A stretch of DNA of 64,000 nt, from assembly GCF_000196135.1 (NCBI RefSeq), contig NC_005090.1:878001-942000 (forward strand). The letters run 5' to 3'. Made by a program: the position numbers and the translations under genes. The notes under the pieces were generated by a model that saw only the letters and a program-made list of their open reading frames with translations, searched no databases and was not told the DNA's origin. Below are positions 43,610-52,630 of this stretch, in pieces; the stretch's first letter is position 1, and every line of letters starts with the position of its first letter. Source of the DNA: Wolinella succinogenes DSM 1740 (GTDB lineage Bacteria; Campylobacterota; Campylobacteria; Campylobacterales; Helicobacteraceae).

Positions 43610-44734
43610 ATGCACGATTTCACCTTTTTCAATCCAACGAGAATCCTTTTTGGAGAGGGGAGAGAACAGGAGATCGCTAAAGAGATCGGAATCTTGGGGC
43701 ACCAAAAGGTTTTGGTGGTTGTAGGGGGTGCCTCAGCCAAAAAGAGCGGTCTCTTGGATTCGACTTTGAGGCGCTTGGATGAGGCTAACCTCCTTTGGGT
43801 GTTGCATGAAGGAGTGGTCTCTAACCCCGAGCTTGGACATGTCGAGGCGGGAATCGCCAAGGCCAAAGAGCATCGCGTGAGTGCGATTTTGGCTATAGGG
43901 GGTGGAAGCGTGATTGATGAGGCTAAAGCGATCGCTCTGGGGGCCTGTAACGAGGAGGAAATATGGAGTTATTTCCTTGAGCGTCGCCCTATTGAGCGGG
44001 CGTTGGATCTTTTTGTGATTCTCACGCTGGCGGCCACGGGGAGCGAGATGAACGGCAATAGTGTCATCACGAACGAGCGCACCCGCCACAAACTCTCTAT
44101 CGCCTCGCCTCGCCTCAATCCCAAGCTCTCCATCCTCAACCCTCGCCTAATGATGAGCGTGCCTGATGCCTATATTGCCTATTCAGCCGTGGATGCCCTC
44201 GCCCATATTCTTGAATCCTACCTCACTTCGCAAAAACCTCTGCCTCTCCAAGATTCGCTTTGTGAAGCGGTGATGAAAAATATAGTCTCCTCAGCCGAAG
44301 CCATTTTGGCTGATCGAAGCGCCTATGAGCCTATGGCGCGCTTTGCTTGGAGTGCAACCCTCGCCCTCAATGGCCTCTTGACCACGGGCATTGGAGGCTA
44401 CTCCTTTCCTAATCACATGATCGAGCATAGCCTGAGCGCGCTCTACAAAGTAGCTCATGGAGCGGGGCTAGCGGTGATTGTGCCCGCGTGGATGAGCTGG
44501 TATGAGTCAAAGAATCCTGAGGCTTTCAAGCGCTTGGAGCGTGAGTTTATGAGCGCCAAAGAGCTTAAGGCGTGGTTTAAAAAGATAGGCGCTCCCGTGA
44601 GCTTGGGAGAGCTTGGAATCAAAGAAGAGGAGATTCCTAAAATCGTCCATAATATTTTAGAGACTGCATCACGCTGGGATTCTAGAGAGTATGACTCCTC
44701 TTCGCTTGAGGTCATCCTTCAAAAGGCGCTTTGA
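43610..44734 (+). CDS. iron-containing alcohol dehydrogenase (butanol dehydrogenase/YqhD type)
   Basis: 374 residues of the type III alcohol dehydrogenase family. N-terminal FFNPTRILFGEG, nucleotide-binding AIGGGSVIDEAKAIALGA (GGGS near 98), LTLAATGSEMNGNSVI, and metal-binding His residues in FPNHMIEHSLSALY and VAHGAGLAVIVPAWM. YqhD/BdhA proteins are about 385 residues and usually NADPH-dependent aldehyde reductases. Overlaps the next gene by 4 nt (ATGA), tying it oddly to a signalling protein. Confidence 0.9.
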   Translation: MHDFTFFNPTRILFGEGREQEIAKEIGILGHQKVLVVVGGASAKKSGLLDSTLRRLDEANLLWVLHEGVVSNPELGHVEAGIAKAKEHRVSAILAIGGGSVIDEAKAIALGACNEEEIWSYFLERRPIERALDLFVILTLAATGSEMNGNSVITNERTRHKLSIASPRLNPKLSILNPRLMMSVPDAYIAYSAVDALAHILESYLTSQKPLPLQDSLCEAVMKNIVSSAEAILADRSAYEPMARFAWSATLALNGLLTTGIGGYSFPNHMIEHSLSALYKVAHGAGLAVIVPAWMSWYESKNPEAFKRLEREFMSAKELKAWFKKIGAPVSLGELGIKEEEIPKIVHNILETASRWDSREYDSSSLEVILQKAL

Positions 44735-47145
44735 TGATCATCCAAAGCCTGATCGACAAGAAAATCGAGCCTCTGGGGTTAGGGGCAACCCTCAAAGAGG
44801 TTCATGAGCGCATCAAGGAGAGCGGCTGTGGAGCGGTAGCCTTCATAGACGAAGAGAGTCGCCCCGTGGGGATTCTTACAGAGAGAGATATCTCTAGGCT
44901 GCTTTTTGAAGGGTGCGGATTTGACGATTTGGCCTTTCCCTTAGCGATTAAGGAGCTGGTGGTCTCTCAGGAGAATCGAGACTTGGAGTATGTGCTAAGC
45001 CTCATGACGGGGAATAATATCCGCCGCATTGTCATCTGCAACAAGGCAGGGCGCTATAGCGGAATCATCACGCAAGACACCATTTTCCATGAGTTGGGCG
45101 AAGAGATCTACAAGACCAAGCTGAGGGCACGTCATCTCATCAATGCTAAGAACCTCATCCATAAGATCACTCCAAGCCACTCGCTCAAAGAGGCGCTTTC
45201 GCTCATGGTGGAGAATAAAATTGGCACGCTCCCGATGCTTGGCGAAGGAGAGCGGATTTTGGGGATGCTCACGGAGCGAAAGATTGTCCGTATGGTGGAG
45301 CTTGGCGTCTCTTTGGAATCGCCTGCAGTTGAATTTATCGACAAGAATCCTTATCTTGTGCATGAGGATTCTTTTATCAATGAGATCATTGATATTTTTG
45401 AGAAAAATAGCGATTCCCTTTGCGTGCTGGTGATTGATTCTTCGCGCGAGCTCAAAGGAATTATCACCAAACGCGACCTGCTCAAAAATGCTGAGAATAG
45501 CTACAAAAACGCTATTGAAGAGAGCTTTCGTGCGACCCGATATGCCCTCAATAACTTTCCCCAAAGCGTGCTTGAGTGCTACTATCTTGAGACCACGATG
45601 CTTATCCAGTGGGCAAATAAGCGGGCTTTTGAGCTTCTTGGAAGCGATATTGTGGACAAGCCATTGAGTGCGATTTTGGATCAGGCGACTTATGAGCACA
45701 TGGCAGAGCGCATCGCGGCAGGCCTTAGGGTCGAACCCTTTAATATTGAGATTGGCGGAAACTACTATGAGGTGACGCTTGCCAAATCGACTCGCCGAAT
45801 CATGCAGTTGGTTTTCACGGATGTGACCAAACATAAAGAGTATGAAGAGACGCTAAGAAAAGAGCAGCAGGTGGTGCAGGATATTTTGGATTTCCAATCC
45901 TCCATCGTGTTGGTCGCAGGGAGTGATGAGGGGGTGCTGAGTGCGAATCGGAGCGCTTTGGACTTTTTTGGCTTTAGGGATGTCAAGGAGTTCAGGATGC
46001 ACTATCGCTGCATCTGTGAGGCGTTTATCGATCGGGAAGGATTTTTGAAAAATCGTCATGAGGCATGGCTTCATGAGGCGTTGCTGGCCAATCAGACGGG
46101 GCGTGATTCTAAAGCCATTATCAAAGACCGTCATAGCGGAGAGGAGAGGATTTTTGTCGTCAAAGTGGGGCGCTACCCTAGAGATTCGCATAAATTCATT
46201 GTCTCGCTCACTGATGTGACGGAGCTGGAGATGAGCAAACGAGAGCTTGAGGGGAAGGTGATGGCGCGCACCGCCGAGCTCTCTAGGGCGATGAGCATCT
46301 TGGAAGAGGCGCAAAAGATCGCTCGTTTGGGCAATTGGCAGCTCTATCTTCATAATGCGGAGTTTGAATACTCCAAGGAGATCACCAAAATCCTAGGAAT
46401 CGACGAAGAGGATCGGCTGAGCATCAAGGATTTGATGAGTTTTGTGCATCCTGAGGATAAGCGAAGGCTCATGAGAGGATTCATCCGTTCAGCCAAAAAG
46501 GGGCAGAATGCGAGTTGCAATATTCGATTCCTCAATCTTTATGGACAGACTCGTATGACTCATATCCAAATAAAAGCGCCCGATGAGTGGCATGAAGAGA
46601 AGATTCTCTTTGGAATCTGCCAAGACATCACCGAGCAGATTGAGCTAGAGAAGATCGCCTACTACGATTCCCTCACCCAAATCTACAATCGCAATAAGTT
46701 CAATGAGCTCATTACGCGCGAGATCGAGCTGCTCAAACGCTACAAGCAACCCCTCTCGCTGGTGATTTTTGATATTGATCGCTTCAAGCGAATCAATGAC
46801 ACCTATGGGCATCGTGTAGGCGATGAGGTGCTAGCGGAGCTGGCGGGGATTGTTTCGCGCGAGATTCGGAGCACGGATATTTTCGTGCGATGGGGAGGAG
46901 AGGAGTTTGTGATCGTCACACCTCAAACCCCTACGCAAGGGGCGCAGCTCTTGGCGGAGAAGATTCGCTCCAAAATCGAAGAGTGGAAGTTTGAAGGGGT
47001 GGAGGAGTGTGTCACTTGCAGTTTTGGCGTGACCAACATCCTCCGTCTAGAGAGTATCGAATCGGCGATAGAGAGAGCGGATGAGCTTCTCTACAAGGCC
47101 AAGAACAACGGGCGCAATCAGGTCGTCATGGCTGAGGAGAGATAG
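44731..47145 (+). CDS. CBS-PAS-GGDEF diguanylate cyclase
   Basis: 804-residue soluble protein. Four CBS motifs in two pairs occupy about residues 1-255 (GILTERDISRLLFE, GIITQDTIFHEL, GMLTERKIVRM, GIITKRDLLKNA). Three PAS-like regions follow (about 265-370, 380-500, 525-635), separated by a short helix, and a GGDEF domain with an intact WGGEEF near 725 ends the protein. CBS pairs bind adenine nucleotides or SAM, so c-di-GMP synthesis may respond to energy state. Translationally coupled to the alcohol dehydrogenase. Confidence 0.9.
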   Translation: MMIIQSLIDKKIEPLGLGATLKEVHERIKESGCGAVAFIDEESRPVGILTERDISRLLFEGCGFDDLAFPLAIKELVVSQENRDLEYVLSLMTGNNIRRIVICNKAGRYSGIITQDTIFHELGEEIYKTKLRARHLINAKNLIHKITPSHSLKEALSLMVENKIGTLPMLGEGERILGMLTERKIVRMVELGVSLESPAVEFIDKNPYLVHEDSFINEIIDIFEKNSDSLCVLVIDSSRELKGIITKRDLLKNAENSYKNAIEESFRATRYALNNFPQSVLECYYLETTMLIQWANKRAFELLGSDIVDKPLSAILDQATYEHMAERIAAGLRVEPFNIEIGGNYYEVTLAKSTRRIMQLVFTDVTKHKEYEETLRKEQQVVQDILDFQSSIVLVAGSDEGVLSANRSALDFFGFRDVKEFRMHYRCICEAFIDREGFLKNRHEAWLHEALLANQTGRDSKAIIKDRHSGEERIFVVKVGRYPRDSHKFIVSLTDVTELEMSKRELEGKVMARTAELSRAMSILEEAQKIARLGNWQLYLHNAEFEYSKEITKILGIDEEDRLSIKDLMSFVHPEDKRRLMRGFIRSAKKGQNASCNIRFLNLYGQTRMTHIQIKAPDEWHEEKILFGICQDITEQIELEKIAYYDSLTQIYNRNKFNELITREIELLKRYKQPLSLVIFDIDRFKRINDTYGHRVGDEVLAELAGIVSREIRSTDIFVRWGGEEFVIVTPQTPTQGAQLLAEKIRSKIEEWKFEGVEECVTCSFGVTNILRLESIESAIERADELLYKAKNNGRNQVVMAEER

Positions 47146-47160
47146 CGCCCGTTATTCAAT

Positions 47161-47180
47161 TGTCACTAAGTGTCACTAAC
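47161..47180. repeat. tandem 10-bp repeat TGTCACTAAG/TGTCACTAAC
   Basis: Two almost identical 10-mers lie head-to-tail in the 76-bp gap between two c-di-GMP genes. Could be a regulator site of one helical turn period or chance. Confidence 0.4.
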
Positions 47181-47221
47181 ATTCCGCTACTATCTATCTT
47201 CTTTTTTTGCGGAAGGACACG

Positions 47222-48772
47222 GTGAATCAACAACTACTCTACGCTGGAATGCTTCTTTATATTGCTGTCGTTCTCATCGTCGGCTATATGGTAGCAGGGA
47301 GGGGCGAGAACCCCTCTTTTCTGGCTCCTTTTTTGCTTTTTGTTCTTCCATTGCTTCCTCTCTCTTATCTCTACTTTCGTGGCACTAAAAAGCGTGAAAA
47401 AGAGCTCTTTGAGATATTTTACGGGGATCGTTTGACAGGACTTGGGAATCGGCGAAAGCTTCTCAAAGATATCGAATCGACCCCCAAAGAGCAGGCTTTG
47501 GGATTGGTGATCTTTGATGTGGACAGCTTTGGTGAGATCAATGACCTCTTTGGAATCCATGGAGGCGATGGGGTGATCCGCCAGATTGGCAACTTTTTGA
47601 AAGAGTTTGTCGGGCGCGAAGGAATCGGCGGCAAGGAGGGGGAGTATCTCTATCGTCTCTCTGGTGATGAGTTTGCGCTCCTCTTTCTTCAGGCACCCTC
47701 TGAGGATGAGCTTTTGAGAATCTCCGCCAAGGCGGTTTTGGAGCTCTCTCAGCGCCGATTCTTTGTGAAAAGCAACGATATTAGACTCACTATGAGCGCA
47801 GGCGTGGCGAGATCATCCAAGCACCAAGAGCTCTATTTTGGTGCCAATTCTGCCAAAAACTATGCCAAAAAAGAGCGGCTGGAGGTGGCGCTTTATGATG
47901 AGCGGATGAATCATAAGGAGGCCTACAAGAAGAATCTCTTTTGGCTCAAAAAGCTCAAAGAATCGATTCTTCACCACCGAATCATCCCCTATTATCAGCC
48001 TATTGTGAATTCCAAGACGGGCAAAATTGAGAAGTTTGAGACGCTAGCTAGAATGATTGATGAGATTGGAGCGGTGATTCCCCCTTCGCAATTTCTTGAG
48101 GTCGCCAAAAAGAGCAAGCTCTACCCAGAGATCACCAAAACCATCATCGAAGAGAGCTTTAAGACTTTTGCCAAAGAACCTTTTCTCTTCTCCATTAACC
48201 TCTCCATCAAAGATCTGCTCAACCAAAAAACCATGGATTTCTTTTTTGATCGACTGAAGCACTATGGAGTTGCCTCCAAGCTTTCGGTGGAGATCGTGGA
48301 ATCAGAATCGATTCATGATTATGAGGGGGCTAGAAGGGTATTAGAGGAGATTCGTCAGGCGGGGTGCAATATCTCGATTGATGATTTTGGAAGCGGCTAC
48401 TCCAACTTTGGCTACATCTTAAAGCTCAATGCCAAATTCCTCAAAATCGATGGCTCGCTCATCAAAGAGATCGCCCAAGATGAAAAATCGCAATCCATCG
48501 TCAAGGCCATTGTCTATTTTGCCAAGGAGACGGGGCTCTTTACGGTCGCAGAATTTGTGCACTCCAAAGAGGTGCTAGAGAAGGTGGTGGGGCTGGGAGT
48601 GGACTATCTGCAGGGCTATTATGTGGGAGAGCCTCTGGATGGTCGCGCCTATTTTAGTCGTCCTAAGGAGAATCAACCCTTAGGCTTCTCCTCCCAAGGG
48701 AGGGCGCTTGATTGGCAGGCGCTGATGCTCTCTAGCTCGTGGGGGATCGTGCAGTTAGAGCAGTCGTTGTGA
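47222..48772 (+). CDS. membrane GGDEF-EAL protein with altered cyclase site
   Basis: 516 residues from GTG at 47222, chosen because AAGGA lies just upstream; an in-frame TTG at 47207 overlaps that site. Two helices near 6-25 and 35-55, no sensor domain, then GGDEF with RLSGDEF (SGDEF) near 150 and EAL with FETLARMI, EIVESES, DDFGSGYSNFGYI and FLKIDGSLIK. The cyclase signature is altered and EAL reads ETL, so net phosphodiesterase activity is plausible. Last about 100 bp overlap the convergent gene at 48673-49095. Confidence 0.87.
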   Translation: MNQQLLYAGMLLYIAVVLIVGYMVAGRGENPSFLAPFLLFVLPLLPLSYLYFRGTKKREKELFEIFYGDRLTGLGNRRKLLKDIESTPKEQALGLVIFDVDSFGEINDLFGIHGGDGVIRQIGNFLKEFVGREGIGGKEGEYLYRLSGDEFALLFLQAPSEDELLRISAKAVLELSQRRFFVKSNDIRLTMSAGVARSSKHQELYFGANSAKNYAKKERLEVALYDERMNHKEAYKKNLFWLKKLKESILHHRIIPYYQPIVNSKTGKIEKFETLARMIDEIGAVIPPSQFLEVAKKSKLYPEITKTIIEESFKTFAKEPFLFSINLSIKDLLNQKTMDFFFDRLKHYGVASKLSVEIVESESIHDYEGARRVLEEIRQAGCNISIDDFGSGYSNFGYILKLNAKFLKIDGSLIKEIAQDEKSQSIVKAIVYFAKETGLFTVAEFVHSKEVLEKVVGLGVDYLQGYYVGEPLDGRAYFSRPKENQPLGFSSQGRALDWQALMLSSSWGIVQLEQSL

Positions 48773-49095
48773 GCTTCATTATTGCGAATTGTGAGCTTTC
48801 GATGGGGACTAGCATTGCCACAAGCGCTGATGAGTTTGAAGTTGCCAAACTCGGCGATTCCTTCATCATCATAGAGAAAAAAGGGGCAACCGCAGTGGTA
48901 GCAGTTGAGCGATTCCATCTCATGGCATTTTTGATTCCTGGCGTAGAGCTCGCAGTAGTTGGGCTCTCTTTGGCGCATATTTTCCCAAGAGAAGTAGCCC
49001 CAAATCTCTGCATCGCTCAAACCTTGGAGGCGAAGCAAGCTCTCAAGCCTCTCTCGGCGCGCCAAAAAATCCTTCATCCATGCGGTATAAATCAT
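48673..49095 (-). CDS. small cysteine-rich hypothetical protein
   Basis: 140 residues, no signal or membrane segment. Cysteines lie in NYCELYARNQKCH, NCYHCGCPFF and SACGNASPHRKL, then NDCSNCTIPHE, suggesting a zinc or iron-sulfur site with CxxCxCPFF and CxxC halves. I do not know the family name but believe similar proteins occur in other epsilonproteobacteria. The 3' end overlaps the GGDEF-EAL gene by 100 bp on the opposite strand; the Cys spacing and lack of a better frame support that it is real. Confidence 0.7.
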   Translation of the reverse strand: MIYTAWMKDFLARRERLESLLRLQGLSDAEIWGYFSWENMRQREPNYCELYARNQKCHEMESLNCYHCGCPFFLYDDEGIAEFGNFKLISACGNASPHRKLTIRNNEAHNDCSNCTIPHELESISACQSSALPWEEKPKG

Positions 49096-49206
49096 CTTCT
49101 CAATCCTAAAAAAGATTTTCGGGAATCAGAAAAAAATTGATTAGAATTAGAGACTATACCATAAAAAAGCGCGAAATAGAGCAGGACTTTTTGGCCTAGG
49201 CAATGA

Positions 49207-49860
49207 CTATTTTTGGAAGGTGGATTCCTCTAGGATGATGGGGTAGATATACCCAGAGCCAAAATCCTTATCCAAAGAGGCTTTTCCTTTGGCGGTGACG
49301 ATTTCTCCGACTTTAAGCCCTGAAGCTTCTCCGGTAAAGACGATTCTAGCGACCTCTTTCTCTCCTGTTCCATCTTGGATGTGCACCCAATCTCGCCCTA
49401 AAATATTGGAGGAGATTTTGACGATTTTGCCTCGAACTTGAACGCTCTTATCTTTGTAGTTTTGTCGATTCTTCACCACTTCATAGACGCTTAGGGTCTC
49501 CTTGGTTTGATAGGGGGAGCGATCGACTCGCTCCTTGATGAAGGCGAGGTGGTCACTCTCAGGGATGGGGGTGCGATACTCTAGCGAAGAGGTGAAGATG
49601 AGGCGATCAAACTTTCTTTGGAGGGCTTGGGAGGTGAAATTTTCAGCCACTAGCTCCTCAATGAATCGCACCTCTAATCCTGGATTGATAGGCATATCGG
49701 TGATGGCGACCCAGTGTTTGGTGCCTTTTTTGTCAATCTCTAGATAGGCGTAGCCGCCTCCATGCAGGACTTGGGTGATGATTCCTTGATGAAGAATCGG
49801 CTCTTTGGCGCCAAGAGAGAGTCCAAGGAGAAGAAGGGAGAGCGCGAGAAGTTTTTTCAT
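49207..49860 (-). CDS. nrfJ: NrfJ, periplasmic OB-fold protein of the nrf operon
   Basis: 217 residues with signal MKKLLALSLLLLGLSLGA. Two parts: a region with GIITQVLHGGGYAYLEID and KHWVAITDMPI (about 28-80), and a C-terminal OB-fold (about 130-215) with VQVRGKIVKISSNILGRDWV and VKGKASL-type strands. Last gene of nrfHAIJ, overlapping nrfI by 4 nt. Its role in nitrite reductase formation is not known to me. Confidence 0.85.
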   Translation of the reverse strand: MKKLLALSLLLLGLSLGAKEPILHQGIITQVLHGGGYAYLEIDKKGTKHWVAITDMPINPGLEVRFIEELVAENFTSQALQRKFDRLIFTSSLEYRTPIPESDHLAFIKERVDRSPYQTKETLSVYEVVKNRQNYKDKSVQVRGKIVKISSNILGRDWVHIQDGTGEKEVARIVFTGEASGLKVGEIVTAKGKASLDKDFGSGYIYPIILEESTFQK

Positions 49861-52565
49861 GAGTTTCCTTTATCTGAATTTTGGAGGTGGCGATGGGGAT
49901 AGGCGATGAGGCTAAGGAGTGCAAGAGCCAAGGAGAGCGCATAGACCCAAAGAGGAATAGGGAGAGGGTCGCCTTGGGCGTAGGAGTGGAGTCCTGCGAG
50001 ATAGAAATTGACTCCAAAATAGGTCATGAGAATCGAGCCAAAGCCCCAGAGGGAGAGGAGGGAGAAGAGATAGTCGTAATGTTTGGGTCTAAGCAAGCGA
50101 AGGTGCAAGATAAGCGCATAGAGAAGAATCGAGATGTAAGACCATGTCTCTTTGGGGTCCCACGCCCAGTATCGCCCCCAGCTCTCATTAGCCCAAATGC
50201 CTCCGAGGAAGTTCCCTATCACCAAAAGGGTGAGGCCGAGAATGAGAGAGACCTCATTGATTTGGCTGAGCTGATGGATGGGCTTATCTAGCGGGGTCTT
50301 GAGGTGATCTTTGAGGATAAAAAGAGCGAGGGCAAAAGAGCCCAAAAAAGCTCCTACGCCAAAAAATCCGTAACTGGCGGTGATGACGGAGACATGCAGC
50401 GTGAGCCAAAAAGATTTGAGCACGGGGACGAGATTCGTGATCTCAGGATCAATATGGCTTAGGTGTGCTCCAAAGAGGAAGATTCCCGCCATGAGAATGG
50501 AAGCAGAGAGTGCAAAGAGGGAGTGTCTAAAAAAAAGGAGCGCGCCGAGCATTCCCGACCAAGAGATATAGAGCATCGATTCGTAGGTGTCGCTCAAAGG
50601 GGCGTGACCGCTCACATAGGCACGCAGGAGGAGCCCCAAGGTGTGAAGCGCAAAGAGAATCCACCCCAGGAGGTGGAAACTAACTCTCACTCTATGGGAG
50701 GCGAGTGGCGGGAAAAAGAGTAATCCAAAGGCAGAGAGAAGCACCAAAAAGCCCAAAACAAGGTAGGCAGGAGTGAGATGGGGAAAAATCTCAAGACGAT
50801 TAAAGAGGAGCTCGGCTTGGAGCTTTGATTCGCTAGGAATCACCTCATTTCCTTTTTTGTATTGATAGAAAGAGATCGTTTGGAGCGCCTCTATCCCCTT
50901 GAAGTATTGCCGTTCAAAAGCGCTATCAAGGAGGAGTGCGGTGGCTTGGTGGAGGGTTTTGGCCTCCTCTCCCTCTAGCATGAAGATCGATTCTTTGAGA
51001 TTGAGCCAGCGATGATGAGGATCGCTAGGCAGGGGGAAGAGCTTAAAGAGAGAGCCTTGAAAGACCATGAGTGCAATATTGAGGCGCTCATCGACCTTGA
51101 GAAGATCATTTTCATAGCTTCCACGCCTAGAAGGGGGGAGGGTGCTGGCGCGCTCGACCTCTTTTTGGAGCTTGTAGGCGGAGTTCTCATCAAAAAAGTC
51201 ATTAAAGCGGGCTCTGTTTTGGGGGTGGATTCCGATGAGTTCTTGGAGGGGTTTGGTTTTGACTCGAATAAGAGGCACGCCCTGCCAAGCTCTTGGATTG
51301 GAGAGCATCCCCAAAACCACCTGATCCGCGCTCATTCCTAAAAAAGAGCTCTTCCCGCTCAGCTTATAGAGTATTTCGCGATTGAGTGTATTAAGAGGCT
51401 CCATGCGCCCCATTTTGGCTTGAACGATGAGCTCTCCAAAGCCTTTAGAGAGCTCCTGACTTCCCTTTTGGTGCTCTTTGAGGTAGCCCTGCAAATAGTC
51501 GCTTTGGGCGTAGAGCGAAGAGGCGAGGGGGGAGAGGAGGCAAAGGGGCAGAAGAAGCGAGAGAGAATCTTTTTTGATTCGCCCAAGAAGCACCCTAAAA
51601 CGCGAAGTCGGATCGAGAAGATTCCAAAGGAGACCCAAAAAAAGGAGAGCGTAACCTAGATAGGTCACCTCTTTTCCGGGGTCTTGATTAAGGGTGAGAA
51701 TCGTCCCCTTTTCGTCCATGTCATAGGAGGTTTGGAAAAACTTATAACCTCCATAAGAGAGGGTGTTGTTCATAAAGATGGTCTCCTCTAGGGCGACCTT
51801 TTGGCTTGGGTCAACAAGAGCGACATGACTAGTGTATTCTGAGGGAGAGCGGCTACCGGGGTAGCGTTTGAGTTCAAAGGCTTTAAGCGAGAGCGAAAAG
51901 GGGAGGGGAATCTCTTGGGGGCCATAGGCGAGATCGACTTGAAGATCATCTAGCCAAAGGGTCTCTTTTTGCAAAGAGGAGGCGAGGTTGTGCGTGAAGC
52001 GTTTTTTGATTCGCTTCTCTTTGTGGAGTAGCTCCAAATCGAAATAGCCCGAAACACCCAACCCCTCTTTGTGGATAAAAGAATCGACAAGAGCAATCTT
52101 TAAGGGCGTGCTTTGGGTGGGAAGGGATTTTTGGAGTCGATTCTTCCATGCGGTGATCTCTAGGGGAAAAAAGTGCGTCCTTGGAGATGTGCCCTCATGA
52201 AGAGTGACTTGGAGGTAGGGCTTGGTGGTGAGAAAGCTTGAGGCACTCTCCCCCTCTCTAATGTGCATGATTCCCTCGTTCCCTAAATATCGCGTCAGTC
52301 CTGCGCCTAGAAGAATCACGACAAAGGCGATATGAAAGAGGAATCGAGCTTTGAATCGATAGAGTTTAGTGCGATGAATCACCGCTAAAAGATTGAGTGC
52401 TAGAACTCCTAAAAGCGCCTCATACCAAAGATGATCATAAACAAGAGCTCTGGCGCTGGCTGTGCCAAAGTCATTTTCGATAAAGGTGGCTATGGCCGCT
52501 CCAACGGCAAGAAGAAGAAAGAGGAGCGTCAGGGTGATATAGGAGCTTAAGAGTTTGTATAGCAC
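49857..52565 (-). CDS. nrfI: NrfI, CcsBA-type cytochrome c haem lyase dedicated to NrfA
   Basis: 902-residue fusion. Residues 1-335 are ResB/CcsB-like (three helices near 10-28, 47-62, 75-92 and a periplasmic domain); the last about 350 residues are CcsA-like with eight helices and the tryptophan-rich haem-handling motif WGRYWAWDPKE near 800. Known in Wolinella as the lyase that attaches haem to the unusual CxxCK site of NrfA. Lies 65 bp after nrfA, separated by a hairpin, and overlaps nrfJ. Confidence 0.95.
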   Translation of the reverse strand: MLYKLLSSYITLTLLFLLLAVGAAIATFIENDFGTASARALVYDHLWYEALLGVLALNLLAVIHRTKLYRFKARFLFHIAFVVILLGAGLTRYLGNEGIMHIREGESASSFLTTKPYLQVTLHEGTSPRTHFFPLEITAWKNRLQKSLPTQSTPLKIALVDSFIHKEGLGVSGYFDLELLHKEKRIKKRFTHNLASSLQKETLWLDDLQVDLAYGPQEIPLPFSLSLKAFELKRYPGSRSPSEYTSHVALVDPSQKVALEETIFMNNTLSYGGYKFFQTSYDMDEKGTILTLNQDPGKEVTYLGYALLFLGLLWNLLDPTSRFRVLLGRIKKDSLSLLLPLCLLSPLASSLYAQSDYLQGYLKEHQKGSQELSKGFGELIVQAKMGRMEPLNTLNREILYKLSGKSSFLGMSADQVVLGMLSNPRAWQGVPLIRVKTKPLQELIGIHPQNRARFNDFFDENSAYKLQKEVERASTLPPSRRGSYENDLLKVDERLNIALMVFQGSLFKLFPLPSDPHHRWLNLKESIFMLEGEEAKTLHQATALLLDSAFERQYFKGIEALQTISFYQYKKGNEVIPSESKLQAELLFNRLEIFPHLTPAYLVLGFLVLLSAFGLLFFPPLASHRVRVSFHLLGWILFALHTLGLLLRAYVSGHAPLSDTYESMLYISWSGMLGALLFFRHSLFALSASILMAGIFLFGAHLSHIDPEITNLVPVLKSFWLTLHVSVITASYGFFGVGAFLGSFALALFILKDHLKTPLDKPIHQLSQINEVSLILGLTLLVIGNFLGGIWANESWGRYWAWDPKETWSYISILLYALILHLRLLRPKHYDYLFSLLSLWGFGSILMTYFGVNFYLAGLHSYAQGDPLPIPLWVYALSLALALLSLIAYPHRHLQNSDKGNS

Positions 52566-52594
52566 CGTGATATCCTTATGAAGAGAATCAAAAT

Positions 52595-52624
52595 GAGGCC
52601 ATCCCTCCTGATGGAGGGCGCCTC
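52595..52624 (-). terminator. hairpin between nrfA and nrfI
   Basis: On the minus strand GAGGC..CCCTCC-ATCA-GGAGGG..GCCTC forms a two-part stem with a small internal bulge, 6 bp after the nrfA stop, followed by ATTTTG. Likely partial terminator or mRNA-protecting element that keeps nrfI low relative to nrfHA. Confidence 0.6.
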
Positions 52625-52630
52625 AGGGGG

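Noticed and set aside
44995-45834. 279-codon open frame on the minus strand inside the CBS-PAS-GGDEF gene
   Set aside because: Fully antisense to a gene with clear CBS and PAS motifs; its translation shows no domain and no ribosome-binding site.
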